Source: Phototrophicus methaneseepsis
GTDB lineage: Bacteria; Chloroflexota; Anaerolineae; Aggregatilineales; Phototrophicaceae
Reading direction: 5' to 3'
Assembly (NCBI RefSeq): GCF_015500095.1
Contig: NZ_CP062983.1
Span: forward strand, 1,178,001 to 1,242,000
Length of the DNA stretch: 64,000 nt
The position numbers were made by a program, and so were the translations under genes. A model generated the notes under the pieces. That model was not told the origin of the DNA. It searched no databases and saw only the letters and a list, made by a program, of their open reading frames with translations. Within the stretch, counting starts at the first letter, position 1; each line of letters starts with the position of its first letter. Of the stretch, positions 43,611 to 51,747 are shown one piece after another.

Positions 43611-44585
43611 TTACGCCTCGTCGAAGCGTGTGCCGAGCGCGCGCGGTGGGTCGCTGCGTAAGAGGGAGCGCAGCCGATGCTGCATTGAGGTCGGCAGAAT
43701 GCGTAAGAGCCGCTCAATGCCGCCGCTGCTAACGACAAGCAGGGTCGCAATCATCAGCAGCCAGGGCAGCCCGTTCAGGATAGTGACGGGGATGGCAATA
43801 TCGGTGCTCTGAATAGCCCCCGCCACAGCCCGCAACCCGGCGAACAGATACGCCCCTGCCATCACACGGGCCGGGTGCCACCCGCCGAAGATCACAATTG
43901 CCAGTGCAATCCAGCCATCACCGAGCATACTCGGTGGTGTCGTCCAGCCGACGCGCACACTGAGCGAATAAGATGCCCCCGCCAGCCCGATCAGTGCGCC
44001 CCCTACGATCACGTAAATATAACGCTGGAAGTTCACGCGGGTGCCACGGGCATAAGCGGCTTCTGGGCGTTCGCCAATGGCGCGATGTGCCAGCCCCGCC
44101 CGTGTGCGGAACAGCCAGAACCATGTGCCAATTACCAGGAGATAGCTGAAGTAAACGAGCGCGTTATGGTCGAAGAAGATACGGCCAATAATAGGAATAT
44201 CGCTGAGGATAGGGAGCGGCCAGTATGGGACCCCATTGACACGCTGCCCCGCAATAGGCACACCGAGGAACTCCGCCAGGTCCGCTGCGAGCAGGGTCAG
44301 CACAAAGCCAATCGCCACCTGATCAAGGCGCAGTTCAATGCTGGCGATGGCGATAATCGCCGCCACCAATGCCCCTACAATCATCGCCGCCAGGATACCT
44401 GCTTCCGGGCTGCCTGTTGCCAAGGCCGCCGCGAAGCCAGCCATCGCTGCCAGTGCCAGGGAGCCATCCAGCGAGAGGTTAATCACGCCCGCTCGTTCGG
44501 TGATCGTCTCACCAATGGCTGCGATTGTCAGCGGCGTGGCGCTCAGGACCAGCGTTCGCAAGATATTGATTAATTGATCATCCAT
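43611..44585 (-). CDS. ABC transporter permease, nucleoside/simple-sugar type (YufQ-like)
   Basis: A 324-residue membrane protein with about eight to nine hydrophobic helices. Its start (ITERAGVINLSLDGSLAL) carries the hallmark of the BPD_transp_2 permeases that move nucleosides with BmpA-type receptors (YufQ/NupQ, RbsC relatives); GALIGLAGASYSLSV is the coupling-helix area. It is the second of two permeases, one bp after its partner. No ATPase or binding protein is encoded nearby. Confidence 0.87.
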   Translation of the reverse strand: MDDQLINILRTLVLSATPLTIAAIGETITERAGVINLSLDGSLALAAMAGFAAALATGSPEAGILAAMIVGALVAAIIAIASIELRLDQVAIGFVLTLLAADLAEFLGVPIAGQRVNGVPYWPLPILSDIPIIGRIFFDHNALVYFSYLLVIGTWFWLFRTRAGLAHRAIGERPEAAYARGTRVNFQRYIYVIVGGALIGLAGASYSLSVRVGWTTPPSMLGDGWIALAIVIFGGWHPARVMAGAYLFAGLRAVAGAIQSTDIAIPVTILNGLPWLLMIATLLVVSSGGIERLLRILPTSMQHRLRSLLRSDPPRALGTRFDEA

Positions 44586-44586
44586 A

Positions 44587-45711
44587 TTAGTCGGCTCCTT
44601 CTATCAGCGGAGAGGCAGCAGTTGAGGCAGCAGGCTGTGTTTCTTTTGGTTTGCGCATATTTTGCTGCAAACGGTCTCGGATACCCGTCGAGAGCATGAC
44701 GACCAGGACCAACACGCCTTGCAGCACGCCCGTCAGGGAGCTATCGAGTTGGATGAACTGTAATTGTGTCCCGGCATTGAGGATGATCGTAAAGAGGAGG
44801 GCTACCAGCGGCACCCAACCACCCCGCATGCCGACCAGCAGCACGACGAGCAGGCCGATAAAGCCAATCCCGCCGCTGAATTGGCCCGTTACCAGGCCCT
44901 CAGTGAAGATAATACGGTGCGCCCCGCCGATCCCGGCCAGCGCCCCACAGATAGCCATTGCCCCCAGTGCAGATGCCGTCACAGGCACGCCCAGCAGCAG
45001 CGCAGACCGTCCATTGCGGCCCGTTGCCTTCAGGTTCAGGCCCCAGCGTGTGCCATTCAGCGCCAGCACCACCAGCACAACGGCTGCAATCGCTATGAGG
45101 AGCGCCAGTAGGCTCACATCAAAATCGCGCGCAATCGGGGGCAGCATAGCAGCCTCAGGAATATCGCGGCTGTACTGGGCTTTATCGCTTGCGCCCGGTT
45201 TCCATGCCCCGGCGATGAGTTGCAATGTGATCTGGTTGGCGAGGGCGTTCAGTGCCACCCCGCCGAAGATCTCATTCACGCCGAAGCTCGTCTTGAGGAT
45301 GCCAGCGACCAGTGCCCAGAAGGCTCCACCGACCATAGCGGCAATCAGACACAGCGGGATGAGGATGAGCGGATTGTCGCTGGGTTGGGCAAACGCAACC
45401 CCGGAGGCGAACAAGCCACCCATGACCATTTGTCCCTCAATGCCGATATTCCATAAACCAGCCCTGAACGTCACGACAAGCCCCATGCTGACGAGCACCA
45501 GCGGAATCCAGAACTCAACGACATTGGCAATTTTGCGCGTGCTCAGGGTGCTCTGGCTGCTGAGTGATTTCCAGAAGGCTTCCAGCACTTCGGCGGGGCC
45601 AGCTTCCAGGTCTGTAAATGCCTGCAGCAGGATCAGCATCAATGTGATGACGAGGAGCGCCGCCACAATCGGCAGCAGAACCCAGGCTGTCTGACGGAGG
45701 ACCTTTGTCAT
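44587..45711 (-). CDS. ABC transporter permease, nucleoside/simple-sugar type (YufP-like)
   Basis: About 374 residues with an N-terminal hydrophobic anchor, a periplasmic stretch (FTDLEAGPAEVLEAFWKSLS) and a permease core holding FRAGLWNIGIEGQMVMGG, the YufP/NupP signature. It would pair with the next gene product to form the channel of a nucleoside-like importer. The ATG at 45711 has AAAGGAGA 8 bp upstream and overlaps the stop of the MOSC gene. The frame reaches further upstream but that part overlaps the neighbour. Confidence 0.87.
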   Translation of the reverse strand: MTKVLRQTAWVLLPIVAALLVITLMLILLQAFTDLEAGPAEVLEAFWKSLSSQSTLSTRKIANVVEFWIPLVLVSMGLVVTFRAGLWNIGIEGQMVMGGLFASGVAFAQPSDNPLILIPLCLIAAMVGGAFWALVAGILKTSFGVNEIFGGVALNALANQITLQLIAGAWKPGASDKAQYSRDIPEAAMLPPIARDFDVSLLALLIAIAAVVLVVLALNGTRWGLNLKATGRNGRSALLLGVPVTASALGAMAICGALAGIGGAHRIIFTEGLVTGQFSGGIGFIGLLVVLLVGMRGGWVPLVALLFTIILNAGTQLQFIQLDSSLTGVLQGVLVLVVMLSTGIRDRLQQNMRKPKETQPAASTAASPLIEGAD

Positions 45712-46391
45712 AAGCCTGTCTCCTTTTGTGCCATGCTCGCCTGTGCGTATCGGGCAAATCGTTCGCGCCATTCCGGCGTCATGGCCTCTACCTGGCTGAT
45801 GGCGATACAGAGATCCGCATCAACCAGGCGCTTAGATACGATGTCGTTCAACGTGGCGATTGTGAAATCTGGGTAGCTACGTTCAATCAGCGTATAGGTA
45901 TCGCCCGCCTGTACAGGACCTGTCGCCAGCACGCGATGATACCAGCCACCCCAACCCCGTTGTTCAACAAGAGACGTCAGCTCTTTAATGCCATTGCGGC
46001 GGGCTAACTTCCAGCAGGGGTAACGCGGCTGAGAAACCTGCACGCGTACATCGCCAATCGCATAAATATCGCCCAGGCAGACGGTCGCTTCCGTCAGGCT
46101 GCTGACCGTGAGATTCTCGCCGAAACTGCCATAAGCCAGTTCTGGCCGATGGAGTTCTTCTCTCCAGATAGGGTAATGATCGGCGGCGTAAGCGAGCACA
46201 GCCCGATATGGGCCGCCGTGGTTTTTAAGGTCGTGTTGTCCGTCGCCATTGAGGTTCAGCGTATCCAGCCAGACCGAGCCAGAAACCTGTTCTTTAAAAA
46301 TGCCGGATTCCCAGGGCTTATCAGAGATCGTATCCGGACCGTGGCGAGCGGGTTTTCCTACTTGTATGGATAATATCGTTGGCTGCGTCAT
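45708..46391 (-). CDS. MOSC domain protein (YiiM-like)
   Basis: About 227 residues. It has the MOSC beta-barrel with the conserved cysteine in QPRYPCWKLARR (typical PRxPCxKL), GDGQHDLKNHGG near the start and YGSFGENLTV, plus a C-terminal three-helix part as in YiiM. MOSC proteins bind molybdenum cofactor or carry sulfur; YiiM-like ones reduce N-hydroxylated bases such as 6-hydroxylaminopurine. It is first in a run with two nucleoside-type permeases, which suits a base/nucleoside link. The ATG at 46391 follows GGGGGC. Confidence 0.85.
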   Translation of the reverse strand: MTQPTILSIQVGKPARHGPDTISDKPWESGIFKEQVSGSVWLDTLNLNGDGQHDLKNHGGPYRAVLAYAADHYPIWREELHRPELAYGSFGENLTVSSLTEATVCLGDIYAIGDVRVQVSQPRYPCWKLARRNGIKELTSLVEQRGWGGWYHRVLATGPVQAGDTYTLIERSYPDFTIATLNDIVSKRLVDADLCIAISQVEAMTPEWRERFARYAQASMAQKETGL

Positions 46392-46429
46392 ATCGTGATG
46401 CCCCCTGCAAAGAAAAGCCATGGTTGGGC

Positions 46430-46438
46430 ATTATACCG
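46430..46438 (-). promoter_or_regulatory. Putative -10 region of the MOSC/permease operon
   Basis: On the minus strand CACGGTATAAT places TATAAT at 46435-46430, about 40 bp before the MOSC start. No clear -35 box. Confidence 0.5.
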
Positions 46439-46773
46439 TGCAACCTGCACAATGGGCTAAAACTGTGACAAAACCGCCCATGCACGCCTGGAGAATGTGA
46501 CAGATGGCTGAAAGCAGGGCTGACCGCGCAGGCCGCAAAAGTGGACAGGCCACATGACTTGCTAAATATGCAAAAAGCCTGTTTAATAGGTCTAGAACAA
46601 ATGTTTTAATCGGGGCGCTTGAATAAGTCTTTTCGTTCATCACTTCTTCAAAAGACTGAGCAAATAATTAAAAGACTAAGAAAAGTGTAAAGATTGGGGC
46701 ACAAAATGGAACTTTCTGACCCGTTTTTACGTTTAATAAGATAGTCACACGTATTCAAGTTGTTCTGGGAGTT

Positions 46774-46803
46774 GCAGCAACAACACTATTTACGGGGGCA
46801 TAT
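46774..46803 (+). promoter_or_regulatory. Upstream region and ribosome site of the 40-residue membrane peptide
   Basis: CAACAACACTATTTACGGGGGCATATC precedes the ATG at 46805; GGGGGC serves as the ribosome site. A GTTGTT...AACAAC inverted repeat lies at about 46757-46782. Farther upstream (46640-46700) AAAAGACT is repeated in an AT-rich stretch. Nothing else is seen in this 410 bp gap. Confidence 0.35.
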
Positions 46804-46804
46804 C

Positions 46805-46927
46805 ATGACCATTTTCATTGTTCTTATTGTCGCGGTGTTCCTGGGCCTGTTTGTGCTGATGTCATTGCCGATCAGCACAGAATCATCCCTATCGGAAAAC
46901 ACAGATACCAAGCTGCCAGAGTCGTAA
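46805..46927 (+). CDS. 40-residue single-helix membrane peptide
   Basis: The frame encodes a 20-residue hydrophobic helix right at the start (TIFIVLIVAVFLGLFVLMS) and a polar tail (STESSLSENTDTKLPES). A GGGGG ribosome site lies 7 bp upstream. Small single-helix peptides often adjust larger membrane complexes. The gene stands alone between a leftward operon and a convergent glycosyltransferase. Its reality is inferred from composition and ribosome site only. Confidence 0.5.
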   Translation: MTIFIVLIVAVFLGLFVLMSLPISTESSLSENTDTKLPES

Positions 46928-46980
46928 GAAAAGGCCAGTTAGCAGAACCTTTATTTAACACGCCATCAAGTGAGCTGCTT

Positions 46981-48879
46981 TCACGGTTGAACGGTTACGA
47001 CGCCTAACACAACCACATCGCTGCCGTCCGTCCTCAGGAGACGTGTATTCGATTGCGAGTTGTAGACCCCTACGATGAGGTCATAATCGCCCTGGGGCAT
47101 ATCCTCCGGCAGCACCAATGACCATGCTTGAACAATCACATCATTTGTTTGCCAGACGTGGCTCGGATACGGTTCGCACAATCGTAAATCTGACTGCGCC
47201 CATAGGCGTCCACCCTCTAATGGCGAAGGCGTGCCCCATACCTGGACGAAGCTGTTGTAATCTGCGTCCAGGGTATGCCCTGCCTGGAAGGCGATTGTCA
47301 CGGTCAATGTATCGCCGGGGCTGGCTTGCTGGTTGCTGAGCTGGCCCCGGAGCGTGATTGCATCGCCAAAGGTGGTTGCGGGCTGCTGCATCAGGGCTGG
47401 ATCGGCTTGTGTTTGCATGAGGGCGAAACGGCCATCGGGGTCCGTATAGGCGAGTTCAGAGAGGCCGCGCTGGGCCAGGATTTGCTGATGGGCCTGGATG
47501 TAAGGGGGGAGCAGCGCTGTGAGTACAGGCTGATCGGCATCATAGACGATGCAGTATTCAGGCCGATAAGCTATCAGCCGATGTCCGCTCATATCTCCCG
47601 CGCGGAACGTTGGGATAGGGTAGTCTTCATCGAAGGGGGTAAAGGCAATAGGCTGTCCCGCCTGGGCGATGTCACTTTGGGATAGATAGTCAATGGCCGC
47701 CATGGTGTAATATTCACCCGGCAAGAAGGTATCCCAGGACTCAGCCACGGTGGTGAAGGCCGTATAAGTATTCAAGGCTGCCCAGGCCAGCAGCAGCGTG
47801 ACGAAGCCATAGCCCCAACGCGGCAGGGCATAGACTAGCCATGCCGCCCCACTGCCCAGTAAAATCGCCAGCGGCACCACAGCCCCATAACTGCGCAGCA
47901 TATGCGGATTATCAATGCTCAGCAGAGCCGGGGCCAATGACCCCAGCAAGAGCAGCACCAGAAGCCCGATGTGCCAGCGCCTGGCCCACTTCCATAACCC
48001 GATGATGCCAAAAAGTGCCAATAACCCTGTCGGTACGTCGAAGATTGGGCGACCAGGGGCATTATGCGTCATATAGCCATCGCCCTGATAAAACCATGCA
48101 TTCAACCACAGACGCATGTTTTCCAGCAAATCCCCTACAGATTCAATCGCCACCTGGGTTGTACGCGTGCCGCCATCATCATGGATGAGCAGATATAAGG
48201 CCAGCGGCAGCATCACAATGCCAGCGACGGCCAGCGCCAGGAGCGCGCCTCGCCGCTGGGCGGGTTGCCAGATCAACCATGCCAGGAGCAGGATAACCCC
48301 CAGTCCGACCCAGACGCGCGCAGCAATATAAGTGTAGAACAGCAAGCCCAGCAAAAAACCCGCCATGGCCCATCGCCTGAGCTGGTTGAGACGATAGGCG
48401 TGGAGCAGAGCCGCAAAGCTTATTGCTCCTATGAGCGGATAGAGCGCCGCTCTAAAGCCGATATGGCCCAGGTGCGTGGGCCAGTAAAAGACAGCCATCG
48501 CCGCGATGACCCACAGGGCATGCTCCTTGCCGATGATTTCCCGGCCCAGGCGATAGACCGCAGCTAAGGTCAGCAGGCTGGCAAAGACCGCCACAATGCG
48601 CAGGGTAAAGGGTTGTACGCCGATGGTGGCTAAAGCGGGTGCCAGCATGTACATCCACAAGCCTTCGCGGCCATTATTAGCTTCAAAGTAGGGCGTGAGG
48701 CGGGGGCTTTGTATCAAAGAGAGCGCGTCAGCCCCATAAGCGGCTTCATCATAGAGGATGGTGCTGTTCATACGGCCCAGCCCATGGACGCGCAGTGCAA
48801 ACGCCATCAACAGGGCTATGAGGATGATAAGCCAGCTTTTCCGGCGCAGCACAGCGCCCCCTTTACGGAATGTAACCAT
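46981..48879 (-). CDS. GT-C family glycosyltransferase (PMT/ArnT-like membrane protein)
   Basis: A 632-residue protein. It has about 11-12 membrane helices over residues 15-420, with the catalytic acidic pair in the first outer loop (ILYDEAAYGADALS, near 42-55) and NGREGLWMYML afterwards, as in PMT_2/ArnT proteins. A soluble beta domain follows (residues ~490-630; FGDAITLRGQLSNQQ...DTLTVTIAFQAG). It likely transfers a sugar from a polyprenyl-phosphate donor to a surface acceptor on the outer face of the membrane. Frequent in Chloroflexota. Donor and acceptor unknown. Confidence 0.8.
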   Translation of the reverse strand: MVTFRKGGAVLRRKSWLIILIALLMAFALRVHGLGRMNSTILYDEAAYGADALSLIQSPRLTPYFEANNGREGLWMYMLAPALATIGVQPFTLRIVAVFASLLTLAAVYRLGREIIGKEHALWVIAAMAVFYWPTHLGHIGFRAALYPLIGAISFAALLHAYRLNQLRRWAMAGFLLGLLFYTYIAARVWVGLGVILLLAWLIWQPAQRRGALLALAVAGIVMLPLALYLLIHDDGGTRTTQVAIESVGDLLENMRLWLNAWFYQGDGYMTHNAPGRPIFDVPTGLLALFGIIGLWKWARRWHIGLLVLLLLGSLAPALLSIDNPHMLRSYGAVVPLAILLGSGAAWLVYALPRWGYGFVTLLLAWAALNTYTAFTTVAESWDTFLPGEYYTMAAIDYLSQSDIAQAGQPIAFTPFDEDYPIPTFRAGDMSGHRLIAYRPEYCIVYDADQPVLTALLPPYIQAHQQILAQRGLSELAYTDPDGRFALMQTQADPALMQQPATTFGDAITLRGQLSNQQASPGDTLTVTIAFQAGHTLDADYNSFVQVWGTPSPLEGGRLWAQSDLRLCEPYPSHVWQTNDVIVQAWSLVLPEDMPQGDYDLIVGVYNSQSNTRLLRTDGSDVVVLGVVTVQP

Positions 48880-48890
48880 GCGAACAAAAC

Positions 48891-48918
48891 GAAGGCATTA
48901 TAAAGAAGGCATTGTAAA
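48891..48918. repeat. Tandem 14-mer before the GT-C gene
   Basis: GAAGGCATTATAAA and GAAGGCATTGTAAA adjoin (13 of 14). They lie 12 bp upstream of the GT-C start on its 5' side. Confidence 0.85.
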
Positions 48919-48958
48919 GCAGGTCTCAAGAATTGTCAGTTGGGGGTTCAGCTTAGAA

Positions 48959-48990
48959 AAAGCAATGGGCGGGTAAAAGGCCCGCCCATT
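48959..48990 (-). terminator. Rho-independent terminator of the Arg-rich peptide gene
   Basis: On the minus strand AATGGGCGGG-CCTTTTA-CCCGCCCATT forms a 10-bp perfect stem followed by GCTTTTTC. It lies 84 bp after the micro-gene's stop and before the GT-C start. Confidence 0.85.
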
Positions 48991-49073
48991 ATGCTGATCG
49001 TGTATCTATATCATTTTGCAAAAAGTCTTATCGAAACAAATGCCGCTTTCAAAAAATTGTTGTGTATAGCTGC

Positions 49074-49166
49074 TTAGCGATGGCTGCGTCGGCGGCTGCG
49101 CAGTACGGACCGGCGACGTGTACGACGACGCGTCTTCTGCCGTAAACGACGTAGAAAACCGAACAT
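49074..49166 (-). CDS. 30-residue arginine-rich peptide
   Basis: The peptide begins MFGFLRRLRQKTRRRTRRRS and has 14 Arg in 30 residues, plus one Lys and one His. Its ATG has an excellent ribosome site (TTTGGAGGTGAACTATG). A 17-base palindrome lies 24 bp upstream and an intrinsic terminator 84 bp downstream, so it looks like a complete monocistronic gene. Such a charge suggests binding to RNA, ribosomes or DNA; it is reminiscent of tiny basic ribosomal proteins in size and charge but matches none that I know. Confidence 0.65.
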   Translation of the reverse strand: MFGFLRRLRQKTRRRTRRRSVLRSRRRSHR

Positions 49167-49189
49167 AGTTCACCTCCAAATCTATTCGA

Positions 49190-49206
49190 CTGGATGTTAC
49201 ATCCAG
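49190..49206 (-). promoter_or_regulatory. Palindromic operator-like site before the Arg-rich peptide gene
   Basis: CTGGATGT-T-ACATCCAG is a perfect inverted repeat with 8-bp arms. On the minus strand it is preceded by TATGAT, a possible -10, so a bound protein would block transcription start. In RNA it could not form a normal hairpin because the loop is one base. Confidence 0.55.
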
Positions 49207-49318
49207 ATCATACGCCCACCTTGTGCTCCAAGTGTGTTAGAAATGTAAACGGTCTGTCGTATCAATAATCACTTTTGCCCTATGGCTGTATTCTTTTGCC
49301 GTTGTGTCGCGACTTGGT

Positions 49319-50149
49319 TTAGCGTTGTTGGCGCAGCCGCTCGATTTCCTCATAATAAGCGATTTCTTCTTCTGTCAGGTCATCAGGCAGCTCGCCATCA
49401 TCCCCCACCTGGAAGCGATACGTAGCCTGCTGCTGTGGTGTGGTCTGTGAATATTCTTCTTCGTAGTGGAATTTACGCTTTTCGCCTGTCTCGCGCATGA
49501 CGTCCATCAGCTCCTCATCTTCGGAATTCCCAAGCCGCAAGCGCATAAAGTGGTAGAGGAGGAAGACGCCCCAGACAGTCGTGCCGATCAGATAGCGATA
49601 GAAATAGGTGTTTGTATACGCGGGATTATTGCCATAGCCATCCTGCCAATAACCTGTCATGAGCAAGAGCAGGAAGATAGCGGCCCAACCCAAGAAGGCG
49701 AATAAGTGCGTCAGGAAGAAGCGACGGCGGCCATGCGCACGGCGTACCAGACGGTAGCGCTCAGCCTGTTGGGCATTGGCAAATTCAGGCTCTGGGCCGA
49801 TGAATACATAGCGGTAAAGGCGAAACGGCAAAGAGGCTGTCCAGACTACCGCGAGCCAACTGCTGTGCGCGGCCCATTTTGTCACGTTCCAACTCTGACG
49901 GGCGACCCATTTGGTGGCATCCCAGATATTGCGTGCTGTCCATCGGGTGGCACCCCAGATATTGCGCGCCGTCCATTTTGTCGCATCCCAGGTATTGCGT
50001 GCCATCCATTTGAGGATGCCCCAGCTACCCCGTGCCAGGAAGACCGTTGGCGCGGCAATCAGCCAGTAAAACAGCATCCCCAGGATATCCCAGAGCGAGC
50101 GATATGGGCGTTCATCGTTTTTGCGTTTGATCTTGCCATTGTAGATCAT
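49319..50149 (-). CDS. 2TM-domain membrane protein with Trp undecapeptide repeats
   Basis: A 276-residue protein. A first hydrophobic helix covers ~20-40. Residues 41-106 are six 11-residue repeats of NxWDATKWxAR type with Trp at positions 3 and 8 of each unit and basic residues between. A 2TM domain follows (~145-205; FFLTHLFAFLGWAAIFLLLL and FYRYLIGTTVWGVFLLYHFM), then an acidic coiled-coil tail. The repeats would form an amphipathic, Trp-lined helix at the membrane surface. Function unknown. The minus-strand ribosome site GAGGGGATG precedes the ATG. Confidence 0.7.
   Translation of the reverse strand: MIYNGKIKRKNDERPYRSLWDILGMLFYWLIAAPTVFLARGSWGILKWMARNTWDATKWTARNIWGATRWTARNIWDATKWVARQSWNVTKWAAHSSWLAVVWTASLPFRLYRYVFIGPEPEFANAQQAERYRLVRRAHGRRRFFLTHLFAFLGWAAIFLLLLMTGYWQDGYGNNPAYTNTYFYRYLIGTTVWGVFLLYHFMRLRLGNSEDEELMDVMRETGEKRKFHYEEEYSQTTPQQQATYRFQVGDDGELPDDLTEEEIAYYEEIERLRQQR
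49832..50029 (-). repeat. Six 33-bp repeats encoding Trp-rich undecapeptides
   Basis: Six in-frame 33-bp units, the middle ones closely alike on the plus strand (for example CCATTTGGTGGCATCCCAG and CCATCGGGTGGCACCCCAG). Conservation drops at both ends of the array. Confidence 0.85.
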
Positions 50150-50475
50150 AGGCGCATCCCCTCTTTATCGTCTCTTACGAAACAATTATACGTCAGGTTG
50201 CAAGCCAAAGGGTGATTCTCATCTAACTTCAGCAATCTCCTGGCTGATATTGGGCGATGAGCTTCTTAAATCTTGGCAATGCATGTCAGGAATCGCTTAT
50301 GCACAGGGAGTGTCGGCTTGCAGAAGACGAGATGTTCTTCAACACCTGGATACGATAGGGCAAACTGCGTAAACAACATGGTGTAAACAGCGTAGAGAGT
50401 CGGTCGTTTACATAGGCATATGGGGGTAGTGCGAAAGACACTACCCGTTGATGGCGTTGAGTGAGTTGATTTTTC
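50150..50475. other. Intergenic gap with one hairpin
   Basis: Three hundred bases without a gene. GGGTAGTG/CACTACCC (50424-50446, loop CGAAAGA) lies just past the end of the SDR gene and may end its transcript, although no U-run follows. The rest probably holds the promoter of the 2TM gene; no clear boxes are seen. Confidence 0.5.
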
Positions 50476-51429
50476 TTAGTTGATTGTCTTGCCCGTGAAG
50501 AACTTCGTCAGGGCTTGCCCTGCGGAGGCTTCGCGCAAGTAGGTGATGTGCTTGCCTGCAAAGGGAATAGGATCCATAAGGAACACATTCATCAGGGCAT
50601 TATCCGGGACGGTATTGGGCACAGCGAGCAGGTCCAGCAAGCTGGTTGAGACGGGCGAACCGGGGAGCACATTCTGCATGATCGCGACGACCGGGCGCAG
50701 TAAGCCCACAGGGGCGGGGACCAGAATGCGCGATGTATCCAGCGTCTTGATGATGCGCCGCTCAATCGCGCCCAGCGTCAGCACTTCTGGCCCGCCTAAG
50801 GCGAGTTCCTGGCCGATTGTTTTGTTGTCGTCCAGGGAACGCGCAATCGCTTCTGCGACATCATAGATGCTCACAGGCTGGAACTCAGCCTTGCCGCCGC
50901 CGATCAATGGGAAGACAATCGGCGTCAGGCGCAGTAAACGCGCGAAGGTATTAAAGAACTCATCCTGGGGGCCGAAGATGGCTGATGGCCGTACGGCTGT
51001 CCATTGTAAATCGGTCGCGGCAACGTATTCCTGTGCGCGGCCTTTACTCGCCAAAAAGCGATACGGCAGCGAACTATCTGCGCCGTTCTGACTGACGTTG
51101 ATAAAGCGCGGCACTCCCGCTTCGCGCGCAGCATCAACGACGTTGATTGTGCCCTGATAGTTGACTTCTTCGTAAGTGGCCCCGCCTTTTTCCATGCTGA
51201 TGGCAACAGTATGGACCACAGCAGAGCAGCCTTCAAAGTGTGCCTTGATGCCATGGCGATCCGTGACATCGCCCCGCACAATCTCGATATCGCCGCTCAC
51301 ATTGCCCAGGCGTTTTTGTGCTTTTTCTGGGTGGCGTACCATGGCACGCACGGGTTTACCCTGCTCGACAAGCTTACGAATGACGTTGTTACCAACGAAA
51401 CCAGCACCACCGGTGACCAATATCGTCAT
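50476..51429 (-). CDS. NAD(P)-binding SDR, NDUFA9-like/atypical
   Basis: About 317 residues. It starts with a Rossmann motif (ILVTGGAGFVGNNVIRKL), then GDVTDRHGI, VVHTVAIS and NVSQNGADSSLPYRFLASKG; the usual YxxxK is replaced by an R-x4-S-K arrangement typical of atypical SDRs (complex I NDUFA9-like). These bind NAD(P)H and may act on quinone or sugar derivatives or be structural. The ATG at 51429 sits 9 bp after AGAGG; ATG 51438 is too close to it. Confidence 0.82.
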   Translation of the reverse strand: MTILVTGGAGFVGNNVIRKLVEQGKPVRAMVRHPEKAQKRLGNVSGDIEIVRGDVTDRHGIKAHFEGCSAVVHTVAISMEKGGATYEEVNYQGTINVVDAAREAGVPRFINVSQNGADSSLPYRFLASKGRAQEYVAATDLQWTAVRPSAIFGPQDEFFNTFARLLRLTPIVFPLIGGGKAEFQPVSIYDVAEAIARSLDDNKTIGQELALGGPEVLTLGAIERRIIKTLDTSRILVPAPVGLLRPVVAIMQNVLPGSPVSTSLLDLLAVPNTVPDNALMNVFLMDPIPFAGKHITYLREASAGQALTKFFTGKTIN

Positions 51430-51443
51430 AAGTGACATCCTCT

Positions 51444-51482
51444 GAATGATGCGTTTGAATGATGCGTTTGAATGATGTGTTT
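51444..51482. repeat. Three tandem 13-mers upstream of the SDR gene
   Basis: GAATGATGCGTTT, GAATGATGCGTTT and GAATGATGTGTTT follow directly (38 of 39 match), only 15 bp before the SDR start. They could alter its leader or be neutral slippage products. Confidence 0.95.
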
Positions 51483-51697
51483 TTTTGTAATATGTTGTTG
51501 AATGGGCTGTAAGTTATCATGATGCTAGCGGGTGACGATGAGCACATGATGAGCCTCAGTTTATGGGTGCGTAACCAGAATTGAGCAGTTTTTGATGCGT
51601 TATATCCGGTATCTATGGGCGCTGGCGGATGAATTAGGCCGCCTGGGCGATGTGATAAACAGAATAAAGCGTTATTTTAACAAGAAGATTACATCGA

Positions 51698-51708
51698 TAT
51701 GCTACAAT
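51698..51708 (+). promoter_or_regulatory. Putative extended -10 before ppk
   Basis: TATGCTACAAT carries a TGn extension and a good -10 (TACAAT, 51703-51708), about 40 bp before the ppk ATG. The 300 bp between the SDR and ppk starts hold this and the 13-mer repeats. Confidence 0.45.
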
Positions 51709-51747
51709 AACGCGCCAAGTGACAGGACGAGGGAAGAAGCAAGCCGC

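Noticed and set aside
51592-51747. 52-residue N-terminal extension of PPK1
   Set aside because: It does not resemble PPK, overlaps the putative promoter, and the protein from 51748 already has the normal length.
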